A DNA stretch of 64,000 bases from contig NC_023756.2 of assembly GCF_000499845.2 (NCBI RefSeq), forward strand, positions 37,948,565 to 38,012,564, read 5' to 3'. The stretch is from Phaseolus vulgaris (lineage: Eukaryota; Streptophyta; Magnoliopsida; Fabales; Fabaceae). The translations under genes were made by a program, and so were the position numbers. Of this stretch, positions 1 through 10,881 are shown in pieces; positions within the stretch are counted from its first letter, which is position 1; every line of letters starts with the position of its first letter. Below the pieces are notes generated by a model that had not been told where the DNA came from, ran no database searches, and saw only the letters and a program-made list of their open reading frames with translations.

Positions 1-109
1 CTCGTGGGTAGGGTTGGTCTAGGGCTTCCTCTTTTTCCCCCTTTCTCCTCTTCGATTCCCCCTTTCACTAAACCCTTTCTTTTTCCTTCATTCTTCAGCT
101 CTTGATTTG

Positions 110-2393
110 ATGGCACGAGACAAGAGTACCGCCAATCCTCCGTCCCCCAAGTCCAGCTACAAAGAGGAATACCGTTGGGCCTCCGATGAACTTCTTGCGG
201 AGTGCTCCACCTTAACCTCTGTCGAAGACATTGAAGCCCACAGGGGGGACCCCAAACTCTACAACTTCAACGCGTTCCATAAGACCCACGACTCCCACAT
301 CTTTGTGTGTCGTGCAAGGCCAGGGGAGCCCGTTTGCGTAGACGAAAGGGCCACTAGGGGAAGCCCTTTCTTCTTCATCTACCAAATGGTGTTTAAGCGA
401 GTGGGTCTGCGCCTTCCCCTTACTCCTTTCGAAAGGGAGTTACTCACCGAGATTAACACTGCCCCTGCCCAGCTTCACCCCAACAGCTGGGCGTTCGTAA
501 GAGGTTTCCAAATTCTCTGCGGGTACCTGGGCATCCCCCCCTCCGTGGACGTCTTTCTTCACTTCTTCGAGGTGAAAAAGCAGGGCAAGAGTCTCTGGAT
601 GAGCTTCTCCGGCGTCGTCGGTCGCATCATCCTCACCCTCTTCCAAAACTCGTTCAAGGGGTGGAGGGGAAAGTTCTTCAAGGTGCACGCCACCAAATTC
701 GATCCCACTGCACTTGAGGGCTTTCCCCTGTACTGGTCGGAGAAGCCCCTATCGACCAAGACCAAGGCCTTGGATGAACTTGCCTCCGCTGACAGGGAGG
801 TATGCAAGGCCTTGGCTGGGCTTGGGGTAGTCTTCGACACAGCCAAGCTCATTGCCAACGAGTTCAAGGCTCACGGCCTCTCCACCTACTTCGGTATTTG
901 CTTTTGATTACATCTGCTTGAACTTGCTTGCACTTACTTGGTCTTGTTTGAATACACTTGGATTGTTTGAATCGTTGAGGTTATGTGAACTTACTTGAAT
1001 TGCTTGAACTTCAGTGGTTTGCCTGTATGTGCTTTCATTCTTCCTCACCCGAATTCATCTTTGCTTGGTTATTCTGACTGATGCAGGTTCAATAATGGAC
1101 TCATCAAGGCGCCGCACACTCGCCAAGGCCTTGAAGCAAATAAAACCCGCCAAGGGAGGTGGGGACTCCCTCGCCCTCAACGTGCCTCCCACTACTTCCC
1201 CCGCGCCCGTCACTTCCCTACCATCTCCACCATCATCTCCCCAAACATACCAAACTCCTACCTCCCCCTCTCCCATTGATGCGGTCCCACTGGCCGCGGC
1301 GTCAACATGTGCTCCAGCACCCCCAGATAAAGGGAAAAGGGTGCTGGAGATAACCTCTGATAGCGAAGACTCAGATGGCGGCTTGGTCTTCAAAAAGAGG
1401 AGGGCTACTAGGGTCCCTACCCTACCAACCGCGTCTCCAGGTGGCGTGGATTCCCTAAGGGATAGCCCTCCAAGTGCCACGTCGCCTCCACCTCAAACAG
1501 TCCAAGAAGAACGAGATGAAGGGGCTGAGTCTGTTCCTCCGCCACTACCACTGCCTGTAGCAGCTGCAGCTTCAGGTTCAGCCCCTCCCGCGCCTGCTCC
1601 TGTTCCTTCTCCCCCCGAAATTCTGATCCCCCACCCCGTCTTCAGGTAGTTGGCGCGGGGATTCACCGAGGAGATGTCGCCAGGGAACCCCAACAGGGGA
1701 GAAGGCATGCCCTTCTACATGGGGGCCTTCTTGACGATAGCACTCGACTGGCGCTCCCAGGCCCAGGGCGTTGCAACGGGGAGGCAGGCCCTCCAGAGGC
1801 TGAAACAGGAGGTGGGGGCACTGAAGGAGGAGAAACAGGCTTGGGGGCTTAGGGAAGAAGCCCACCAAGCTTCACTGAAGATGACCCAAGAAGCCAAAGA
1901 GCGGTCCGAAGCATACGCACATGAGGTCGAACAAGCGTATGCAGACCTGCTGGCCCACCTCACCTTCCACCAAATCCAGAACATTGGCCTCCAAGAGGTG
2001 GTTCGTGCCTCCGAAATGCAGCAGAAAAAACTTGAAGAATTGTATGTTGCTCGGGGGTAGAAGCTGACTGAGGCTGAAGGTGCCCTGGCGGCAAAGGTCG
2101 AGGCCCTCGACCTTCTCCAAGCTGAGTGTAAGAGACTCCACACTGAAGCCAACAAGTTCCAGGTGGGGAAAGAGTTCTTGGACAAGCAGCTGGCGTCCAA
2201 AGATTCCAGGATCGACAAGCTGGAGAGGGCAAACCAGGAGCTCACCAACGAGATGGCGGGCGTGTTCGATGAAGGCTTCAAGGAGGCCCTGGCTCAAGCA
2301 TCTTGCGAGAACCCTGGGATTAACGTCTCGAACTGCGACCCTACCAGCCACATCGTTGATGGAAAGGTGGTGCCTCTTGATCTGGATGATTGA
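110..2393 (+). pseudogene. Antisense gene of element A, two exons, two in-frame TAG stops
   Basis: Read as join(110..893,1087..2393). The ATG at 110 follows an in-frame TTG at 107. Exon 1 (about 261 aa) is a globular domain like the plant transposon-associated domain found in Tat antisense ORFs; it shares the blocks RLPL, QLHPNxWA, F..ILC, KFFK and FPLYW with the antisense gene of element C. The 193-base intron starts GTATTT and ends TGATGCAG, in phase 1. Exon 2 begins basic and Ser/Pro-rich, then becomes a long Glu/Lys/Gln-rich coiled coil from about 1740 to 2280. Two TAG codons (1647-1649, 2058-2060) interrupt exon 2 without shifting frame. Both look like CAG to TAG changes, so the copy is dead or needs readthrough. 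Function of this protein family is unknown. No upstream TATA is visible because the window starts at 1. Confidence 0.75.
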
Positions 2394-3127
2394 ACTGCAG
2401 GCCCTCAGCCTCCATTTTTACTTTTTGTCTTTTCCTTTGCTTTTGTGACTTGTAAATATCTCAATGTTTGTAGCACTTGACCCTTCTATACATTTACTGA
2501 GAACGCAATCTATGCTTTACTTTCACTATTAATCTCCGTTTTATTGCTTGCTCATTCCTGAGAAACCGAACGCCATTGGACTGTTATCTCTACTCTTAGA
2601 GCCTCACTTGGCTCTCGTATTTTTCTTGCCTTTGGCATCTCACGCTTTCACACTTCTTCTTCTTCTTGTTCTTCGAGTCACCCCGGCCTTCTGGGCTCAT
2701 GAAAGCCCTCAATTGGCTTTCAATTGGCTTTCTACTTGCTTGTTTCGATCTCTTAGGCACTTACTGCTAGAGGCACAGCTGGTTCTTCCATCACTTCAAG
2801 ATGGGAAAAAGGGGGAGGGGTCTCGTTTCTTCTCTGGCCTTGACGTCGCTCAAGGGCGAGGAGGGCTTATCTCATATGTACTGAGTGTCCACACTCGAGG
2901 AGGGACCTGCTCTGGGTGCCCTTAGCGTGTCTAAACACTTGGGATAAAGTCGCGCTTTGGTGCCCACGCCCATTGAGAGGCCTGTATAACAGCGTCGTAT
3001 CGTCCATGGAGTGTCTCAAACACCAAGGCAACTTATCCCTTATCTCTTGGTGCTTGGTACCCACGCCTGAGGAGAGGCCTATTACAGCAGCGCCGTATCG
3101 TCCTCCGGGTGTCTAAAAACACCAAGC
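2394..3127. repeat. Spacer of element A, duplicated in element B
   Basis: This is noncoding sequence 3' of the antisense gene. The part from about 2818 is a diverged copy of 4440-4720 and contains the recurring phrases GTGTCTAAAAACACC and AGCGTCGTATCGTCC in both places. ORFs across it are fortuitous. It ends abruptly at the recombination junction with LTR sequence. Confidence 0.75.
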
Positions 3128-3327
3128 ACTAGGCGGGCCTGAAGCCTCCCGTGGGGTTACTCCCTCCATGGTCTTTCCTTCACATGGGTATTGGGGAGTA
3201 ACACTGCTGATGACTTGCTTGGCGACGCCCTATCTTGGCGACGCGTGGTGCAGTCATCCTGTTGACTTTGGCCATGACGTTGACTTTGACTTTGACTCTG
3301 GTCAACGCCCGGGGCCGGGACGGTACA
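3128..3327 (-). repeat. Truncated 3' LTR of element B (U3 end only)
   Basis: This matches the last part of the complete LTR (11,805-12,063) from CTAGGCGGGCC to the terminal GGTACA, with indels in the TTGGCGACGCC repeats. On the minus strand the LTR starts TGTACCGTCCC at 3327. It is preceded on that strand by a G-run (C-run at 3331-3339 on plus), the expected polypurine tract. About 1 kb of the LTR, including its CA end, is missing and replaced by element A spacer, so no target-site duplication can be read. Confidence 0.8.
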
Positions 3328-3816
3328 CAAGCCCCCCCAGTCTTGAGCTGACACTTGTCTCAGCGAAAAGGCTGAGGTCTCGCTCATCATTCATGCGGTA
3401 TTTTCCATACTGTTGATGGGACGTTCCCCTGCTCGATTTGATCTTGACACTTTCTGAGCCTTTGACACGATATTATCTTCTTTGTCGGCGCGTTGTACCC
3501 TCGGGGACTCTGTCGATATGACACTCTCTGAACGAGAAAAAGTGACGCTAAGGGTCGTCCTCCAATCTCCTGACACGTGGCTCAATTGCACGGTGCCCAG
3601 TTAGCATTCTTTGGCGCTTTAGTTGTAATGCTTGAGTCTTTGAAATCCCGCGCTTCAACCCCTTGTTTCCACCTTTTCGCATCCCTTTCATATTGTTCAT
3701 CTTCTTTCCAAAGAACCCTTGCTGCATTCTTTCCTCGTCGACTTTTTGCTTCTACGCTACCGCTGAAACTTTCTTCTCTTGGTCTTTTAGTTCCTTCATT
3801 GACAGCTCGTGCTAAC

Positions 3817-4261
3817 ATGTCTGCCAACCCTTCTTCCCCCAGAGTTAACCATAAAGAACTTTATGCGTGGGCTTCGACCTCGTGCCCTCCGAAGGAGACG
3901 AGAGCCCTGAAGTCCAAGCCTCTTAAGAGGTTGCCTTCGAACGACCAAGAAGCTTGTCGGATCTTGGCTGGGGCGGGGGGTTTTGACGCTGCCGCCTTGA
4001 TAAGTCTGGAGTACAACGCTGAGGCCTTGGAGAAATACATATGTACGAGAGATTTCCTCATAACCTCCCATTCTTCGCCTTTGCTGGGTTCTTGCATGAT
4101 TTATCTTGTGGTGCCTTATTTTGTGCCCGTCTTTCATCGTGCTTATCTCTTCTGGTGCAGGTTCGAAGATAAACCGACAACAAAGGTCGCTGCTGGCCCA
4201 GGCGTTGAGGTCCGAGGACGGGGCTTCATCATCATCCTGTTTAGACTCCGGAGGCCACTGA
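3817..4261 (+). pseudogene. Antisense gene of element B, internally deleted, two exons
   Basis: Read as join(3817..4042,4161..4261). It starts MSANPSSP and keeps the first residues (ending YAWAS) and the C-terminal segment of exon 1 (xDxEACRxLAG...). It lacks about 170 central residues present in element A, including the QLHPNxWA and FPLYW blocks. The deletion keeps the frame. The intron (GTACGAG...CTGGTGCAG, 118 bases) is at the same place and phase (phase 1) as in elements A and C. Exon 2 is short, ending at TGA 4259-4261, and lacks the coiled coil. It may still make a spliced product of about 108 aa, but as a family member it is a remnant. Confidence 0.65.
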
Positions 4262-4439
4262 AGGGTGGCCTGATTTCGCTTTTCATACTGCGATTATCTG
4301 GAATTTTTTCTGTAACTGTAACTCTTGATTCATACTTCGATTTACGTTTAAACGCTACCCGCTTTGTCTTTGCATACTTGCGTCTACTTCTGCTTCCTCT
4401 ATCGTGTTGCGTGCGTTACCTCCAGCACCTCCCCATTGT

Positions 4440-4722
4440 GTTTAGGAGGGTTTATCTTATTTGTACTGAGTGTCCACGCTCGAGGAGAGACCTGCTCTGG
4501 GTGTCCTCAGCGTGTCTAACACTTGGGACAAAGTCGCACTTTGGTGCCCACGCCCATGGAGAGGCCTGCATAACAGCGTCGTATCGTCCATGGAGTGTCT
4601 CAAACACCAAGGCGACTTGTCTCGTATCTCTTGGTGCTTGGTGCCCACGCCTGAGGAGAGGCTTATTACAGCAGCGCCGTATCGTCCTCAGGGTGTCTAA
4701 AAACACCAAGGCGAGGTGTTCC
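4440..4722. repeat. Spacer repeat of element B, shared with element A
   Basis: This region is noncoding and homologous to 2818-3127. The match in order and content shows that A and B are related copies with the same 3' architecture. Confidence 0.75.
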
Positions 4723-4935
4723 CATCTGATACCGGGGCTAGTATTCATACTTGAGGAGGGGGCATCCCAAAGGAATCCCTTAACCCCTGCTCAAGGACTA
4801 AAACTCCCAGATTTTACCTTATCGAACATCTGATACCGAGGCTAGCTATTCATACCTGAGGAGGGGGCGTCCCGAAGGAATCCCTTAACCCCTGCCTAGG
4901 GGCTAAGCTCCCGGCTTGCACCTTGTGTTGGACAT
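4723..4935. repeat. Two-copy tandem repeat, about 104 bp unit
   Basis: Unit 1 is 4723-4826 and unit 2 is 4827-4935. Both contain CATCTGATACCG, GAGGAGGGGGC and GGAATCCCTTAACCCCTGC in the same order. It lies in the noncoding spacer of element B. Confidence 0.75.
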
Positions 4936-5024
4936 ACCTGTCATCTTGACCTCTAGGCGCACGCATGTGTTCTTACTACTTGCTTCGAATTCCGATGTCT
5001 GCTCCCTATTTGGCAATGCCTACG

Positions 5025-5149
5025 TTTGGCGACGCCTCACCTTGGCGACCCTTCATCTTGGCGATGCTCCGCCTTGGCGACATCTCCTTTTGGCGACGCC
5101 CCATCTTGGCGACGCCTCACCTTGGCGACGCCTCATCTTGGCGACGCCT
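5025..5149. repeat. TTGGCGACGCC minisatellite in element B spacer
   Basis: About eight degenerate copies of a 15-17 bp unit with core TTGGCGACGCC, joined by short CACC/CATC linkers. The same core recurs in the LTR (3219-3243 and 11,896-11,935) and, as GGCGACGCC, near 8700 in the protease-RT linker. Confidence 0.8.
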
Positions 5150-5340
5150 GACGCTGCCTTGAGTCTTTGTCTTTTATTTCTTTAACCTTTGGTCTTACAC
5201 TTTGAGTGGGAGGAGAAAAAACTGAGGCAATGTTTTCTTGAACTTCTTTTTTACTTGGGTGACCTCGTTAAAAAACCCCCGAGAGGGAAAAAGAGTGTCC
5301 CCTTTACAACTTGTATTTCGTTATTCTTAATTGACATAAC

Positions 5341-8300
5341 TTAACTAAAATAAAATTTCAAATTGGTCGCGTTCCAGCTGCGTGGAATGGGACCTCCTTC
5401 CAAAGTCTCTAGATTGTATGAACCATTCCCCTTGGCTTTGGTGACTCTGAAGGGTCCGGTCCATTTGGGAGATAACTTATTCTCTAGCTCATACGGGTGA
5501 GCCTTCCTCATGACTAAGTCACCAACCTGGAATTGCCGCCGCTTCACCTTGGAGCTATACTGTCGCTCCACTCTTCTCTTCACTGTCTCAGCCTTTATTC
5601 TTGCTTCCTCCCTGGCTTCGTCTAGTAAATCTAGGTTCACTCGCCTTTCTTCATTGGACTCTTTAGTCACAAAATTCTGGTAACGTGGCGAGCTCTCGTG
5701 GATCTCGACTGGAATCATCGCGTCTGACCCATATACTAGACTGAAGGGCGTTTCCATGGTGGCAGATTGGGGTGTGGTGTGGTACGCCCATACAATCCTC
5801 GACACTTCTTCTACCCACGCCCCTTTAGCTTTCTCTAATCTTCTCTTCAGCCCTCTTAGCAAAACTCTATTTGCCGACTCTACTTGTCCATTCGCCTGGG
5901 GGTGTTCGACTGATGTGAACATCTGCTTGATGCCTACCTCTGCGCACAGGTTCCTCAGCTGTTGGCTTGCAAACTGGGTGCCGTTGTCGGACACCAGCCG
6001 CCGAGGCACACCGAAGCGACACATGATGTTCTTCCAAACAAAGTGTTGCACCTTGTGCGCAGTAATCTGGGCCACGGGCTCCGCCTCTATCCACTTGGTG
6101 AAGTATTCAATGGCGACGATCAGGTACTTCATCTGTCTTATCGCCAGTGGGAACGGGCCTAGGATGTCGATTCCCCACGTATGAAAGGGCCATGGACTAT
6201 ATATGGATCTCAGCTCCTCCGGCGGCGCCTTGTGCCAATCAGCGTGCCTCTGACACTACTTGCAACGCTGGGCGTGTCGCACGCAATCCTCTTTCACCGT
6301 TGGCCAGTAGAAGCCGGCACATACCACTTTAGAAGCTAAAGACCTTCCCCCCACGTGGCTCCCACAAATACCTTCGTGGAGCTCAGCCATTATCCTGGTG
6401 CACTCGTTGCCACTTACGCACGTCAGGATGGGGTGTGTGAACCCGTGTCTGAACAATATCCCGTCTACCAGGGTATATCTTGCAGCGTTCCTCTTAATCT
6501 TCTTGCCTTCTTCTGGTTCCGCTGGGAGAATCCCATCCGCCAGGTATCGCCTGTATGGCGTCATCCAAGTGTCTCCCTCGGCCAAAGTATATACCTGCGT
6601 ATGCTTTCCTTCCTCGGGTGCGTCCGCATATGTGTTGATGCGAGGTGTCTTCATCGTATCTTGAGTCAAAGAACGATGACTCCTCGGCCTTCCTCTTGCT
6701 GTACCAATATGGAGGACGTCCACCCTGTTATCTTCCATGAATTTCCGCGGAGCTTTGAGCGTCTCTTGGATCACTGTCCTCTATCTGCCCCCCTTGCCTG
6801 AGCTGGCCAGCTTGGCAAGCAGGTCAGCTCTGGCATTCTACTCCCTCGGGACATGTACTAGTTCAAGAGCGCTGAATGCTCCCCTTAGCAGCTGGACATA
6901 CCTCAGGTACGCCGCCATTTGTGGGTCCTTAGCCTGAAATTCTCCCGAGACTTGCCCTGTGATCAGCTGTGAATCACTCTTTACAAAGAGGTTTTGCGCA
7001 CCCATTTCTTTGGCCAGGAGCATCCCTGCTATCAGTGCCTCGTACTCAGCTTGGTTATTGCTCGCTTTAAAAGCGAAGTGTACAGCTTGCTCGATCAGCA
7101 AGCCATTAGGTCCTTCCAAGACTATTCCTGCTCCACTTCCTTGTTGGTTGGACGAACCATCGACCGAGAGCGACCACTTCGATCCTGGGTCGGCCTCTTG
7201 GTCGCCTCCAGGTGATAGCTCTGCAACGAAGTCCGCATATACTTGACCTTTGATAGATCCTCTGGGCTCGTACCAAATATCAAACTCCGACAGCTCCACT
7301 GCCCAGCGAACCATCCTTCCAGCAACGTCAAGTTTCTGTAGTACCTTCTGGATGGGAAAGTTCGTCATCACCACTACTGTAAAACTGTGAAAGTAGTGGC
7401 GGAGCCTCCTGGCCGAGAATACCACGGCCAATGCTGCCTTCTCCAGCGACTGATACCTCGTCTCCGGGCCTTGCAAGACTTTACTCACAAAATAGATGGG
7501 CCTCTGTACTTGGTCCTGCTCCTGGACTAGCACAGAACTGATGGCCCGCTCTGTTACCGCAAAGTATAGTCAGAGGGGCACGCCTGCCACTGGTTTGCAA
7601 AGCACTGGTGGTGTCGCCAAATACTCTTTCAACTTGAGGAATGCTGCTTCACACTCGTCGGTCCACGCAAAGCGGCTATTTCTCTTGAGGCACTGGAAAT
7701 AGGGGTGTCCTTTCTCTCCTCCTGCAGAAACGAACCTTGATAATGCTGCCATTCGCCCTGTCAGTTGTTGCACTTCCTTCACTGATGTCGGGCTCCTCAT
7801 AGCGATGATGGCGACGCACTTATCAGGGTTCTCCTCAATTCCCCTCTCCGTAAGCATGAAGCCTAAAAACTTTCTCGCCTCAACCCCAAAAACACACTTC
7901 TCAGGGTTCAGCTTGAGGAGATGGTGGCGAACAAATCTTCCAGATCTGTTGTATGTTGCCTCCAATCGCGCGAAGCTACCACTATGTCATCCACGTAGGC
8001 TTGTACGTTCCTCCCTAACATAGGCGCCAGGACCTTGTCCATTAACCTCTGGTAGGTGGCGCCTGCATTCTTTAACCCAAACGGCATCACTTTGTAGCAG
8101 TAGCTACATGTCTCTGTCATGAATGTTGTTTTACCCTCGTCCCTCAGGTGCATCTTGATCTGATTGTACCCCGAAAAAGCGTCCAAAAAGCTCAGCATCT
8201 CGCAGCCCAAGGCACTATCCACCAGGGCGTCAATGCTGGGTAGTGGATATGAATCCTTGGGGCACGCCTTGTTCAAGTCTGTGAAGTCCACACACATCCT

Positions 8301-10758
8301 CTACTTCCCGTTTGCTTTCTTCACCAGAACGACGTTGGCCAGCCACTCGGGGTATTGTATTTCCCGGATGTGTCCCGCACTCAACAACTTCTGTGTCTCT
8401 TCCTTCACCACGAGGCGCCTTTCTTCGTTAAACTTTCTCCTCCTCTGTCGCACAGGGCGAACCGTGGCGTCCATGCTAAGGTGGAGGCATAAAAAGTCAG
8501 GTTCGATGCCCGGCATGTCTGAGGCGGACCACGCAAAAGCATCAAAGTGGCGTGAAATCACCTCCGCCACTTCGTCCTATTCCTCTTGGCTCAACAAACG
8601 CCCCAGCTTGAACGTTTTGTCGTCGATCTGTCTCTCCACCACATTGGCCGCTGGTTGGTCTCTGCTATCTTCTTTTGGGGGCGTCACCTCGTAGTGCTCT
8701 CTAGGCGACGCCTCCTCTACGGGCAAAGCGTCGTCATGCCTCTCCTCTGTGCGCGCGTCTGCTTTAGGCGTCGCCCCTACAGGTGCGGCCTCGCCAGGCG
8801 TTCACTCCGTAGGCATCGCCTCATTCGAGGGTTCTACTTCCATCGCTGTGTCTGAACTCGATGGACGCTCGAATACCATGAACACACCTCTCTTTGTCTT
8901 TAAACTGTTTTCATTGCATTTTCGCGCTTCTTCTTGATGACGATCACCCTGCCACTGATATCCGGCAGCTTCATCTTCATGTGGCGCGTGGAGGATACTA
9001 CTCTCAGCCTATTCAACGCAGTCTTCCCAACAGGATGTTGTAAGCCGAATTGGCGTTCACAACTATGTACCGAATGCTTTCAGTACGTGAGGCCGCTCCA
9101 TCTGTGAATGTCGTCCTCAACTCCAAGTAGCCACGCACTTCCACCTGGTTGTCAGCAAACCCATACAAGCATCCGGTGTAGGGTTTCAAAAGGTCGGGGG
9201 ACAACCGTAGCTTGTTGAATGTCGACCAGAACATAACGTCTGCCGAGCTTCCCTGGTCGACTAGAACCCTGTGCACCTTCCTTCCAGCCGTGACAACCGA
9301 AATGACCACGGGATCATTGTCGTGCGGGATGACATCTCGTAGGTCCGCCCTTGTGAACACGAGGTCTGACTCCCACGGGTCGCCTGAGATTTTTTCGTCA
9401 ACCGAATTTACTCCCCTCGCATATTTCTTGCGTTGGGATGCAGTGGGTCCCCCTCCCGAAAAACCACCAGAAATGGTGTGAACTTCGCCGTCACCCGGCA
9501 TCTCATGTATTTTATCCTCCGTTGGTTCCGGCAGTGCTACGGTCGTGGCAGGTTCAGTGAGATAATCCTTCAAGAACCCGCTTTTTACTAACTCGTCTAT
9601 CTGGTACCCCAGCGATAGGCAGTTGTTGATATGGTGACCGAAAGCTTCGTGGAACTCACACCAAGAGTCCTTGCGAGGCCCTAGCACCTTGTCAGACTTC
9701 GCTGGTCGCCTCAATCTTTCGGCTATATTAGGTACGGCGATCAGGTCCTTCAACTCCACCACGAAGTCGTACCTTGTTGGTCTGGCCCTTTCCTTGGCCG
9801 GACGATTTCCTCCCGCTTGACCCCTGGGTTGGGGTTTTCTCGCCTCGTAGGGGCGTCTCCCTTCCTAATTCTTCCTTCCCGTTGTGGTCTTGTTGACCCT
9901 GACGGGTTGAGCCCGTGTCTGTGCCCTCGGGCGTGTGGGTGCGACACTCGTGCGCTTCTCACACACCTCTCCCTCCGAGGCAATATGCTCCACCGCACGA
10001 CGCCTTATTTCAGCGAAGGTCCTGGGACGGTTGCGAATGATGGATTCGCAAAAGGGGCCAGGGCATACGCCTTTTCTGAACGCATACACGATCATGGGTT
10101 CTTCCGTAGTCCCGACCTTCACTACTTGAGCCCCGAAACGGTTGATGTACTCCTTCAAAGTCTCACCCTGATATTGTTTTACGTCAAACAGATCATACAA
10201 AACGGGCGGTGGGGCCTTATTCACAAGGTATTGCTCCCTAAATAACCGCGACAGCTGCACGAAGGAGGTGATATGGCCATCTGGAAGGCTAATGAACCAA
10301 TCCATGGCCATTCCCGTCAAGGTGCTCATGAAAAGCTTGCATCTTACGGCGTCGGAGCCGCCTACTAGCACCATCTGCGTGTGGAACGCGGTGAGATGTG
10401 CTTCGGGATCCTCCATCCCTGTGGAAGTCACCTTGAGCCCTGCAAATGTGTTGGGGATCAACGCCTCCAGGATCTCCTGCGAGAATGGTGTGGAAAACTC
10501 CCTTGGGGGGGTGAGACGTTCGGTCTCATCTGGGTCGCGTTGCCCTTGGTTGTTGCGCAAACCGCGACGCAATTCCTCGTTTGTGCGATGGAGCTCTTCA
10601 TTTCTCGCCTGAGAGGCCGCAAGATCTGCCTGCATGCGTTCTTGCTCCGCCCTTGATTTTGCCATCTCATCCTGCAGCCCCTGCACCATGGCCATGACCT
10701 GCTACATGGTCATTTCCTCGCTCGTAGCGCGCGCTGGACCTTGTCTCGTGGCCCTCAT
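5341..10758 (-). pseudogene. gag-pol of element B, multiply interrupted
   Basis: The Gag ATG is at 10,758, and an in-frame TAG at 10,702-10,704 precedes the next ATG (10,695). Gag core (LTGMAMDWFISLPDGH) is near 10,300. A Cys/His stretch is near 9640 and the protease motif LVDQGSS near 9270. RT runs about 8570-7900 with YVDD near 8010, and RNase H about 7530-7250. A second RNase H (SVDGSSN...) is near 7170, the integrase zinc finger near 6350-6250, and the DDE core 6130-5750 with SDNGTQF. The C-terminal GPFRV module ends with the stop at 5341. Nonsense codons include 8301-8303, 7570-7572, 6838-6840, 6781-6783 and 6256-6258. Frameshifts are near 9860, 9025 and 7940. Most stops fit C-to-T change at CAG, CGA or TGG. 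The long plus-strand ORFs over this region are shadows. Confidence 0.85.
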
Positions 10759-10861
10759 TCTTCACCGTTTTCTCTGAATTTCTCCTGTTGTTATGGTAGC
10801 TCTGATAAACTCTCTGGAATTGTCGAACTGAAACTTGTGATGGGACTGATGTTTTAAATCG

Positions 10862-10879
10862 GCCCCACGGTGGGCGCCA
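10862..10879 (-). other. Primer binding site of element B
   Basis: On minus, TGGCGCCCACCGTGGGGC lies two bases inside the 5' LTR. The same sequence serves element C (15,197) and, with one change (TGGCACCC...), the element at 33,225. The primer tRNA cannot be named with certainty from the window. Confidence 0.8.
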
Positions 10880-10881
10880 AA

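Larger units (their letters stand above)
1..3127 (-). mobile_element. Element A: fragment of a Tat-type Ty3/gypsy retrotransposon (3' internal part)
   Basis: This stretch holds the antisense gene (110-2393) and the noncoding spacer that in Tat elements lie between pol and the 3' LTR. Strand is given as the inferred gag-pol sense; the antisense gene reads on plus. The spacer at about 2818-3127 closely matches 4440-4720 inside neighbouring element B, so A and B are members of one family. No pol, PBS or LTR of A is in the window. The right edge is a sharp switch into LTR sequence at 3126-3128. The left edge runs off the window. Confidence 0.8.

Noticed and set aside
4452..4748. Overlapping ORFs on both strands of the A/B spacer, also at 2867-3116
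   Set aside because: Several frames are open in the same low-stop sequence, and the frames are not kept between the two copies beyond DNA similarity.
8164..8694. Long plus-strand ORFs over the RT/protease region of element B (and at 5756-6184, 6355-6801, 9212-9481, 9817-10,245)
   Set aside because: They are shadows of the minus-strand gag-pol, whose domains are unmistakable. Their translations have no recognisable motifs.
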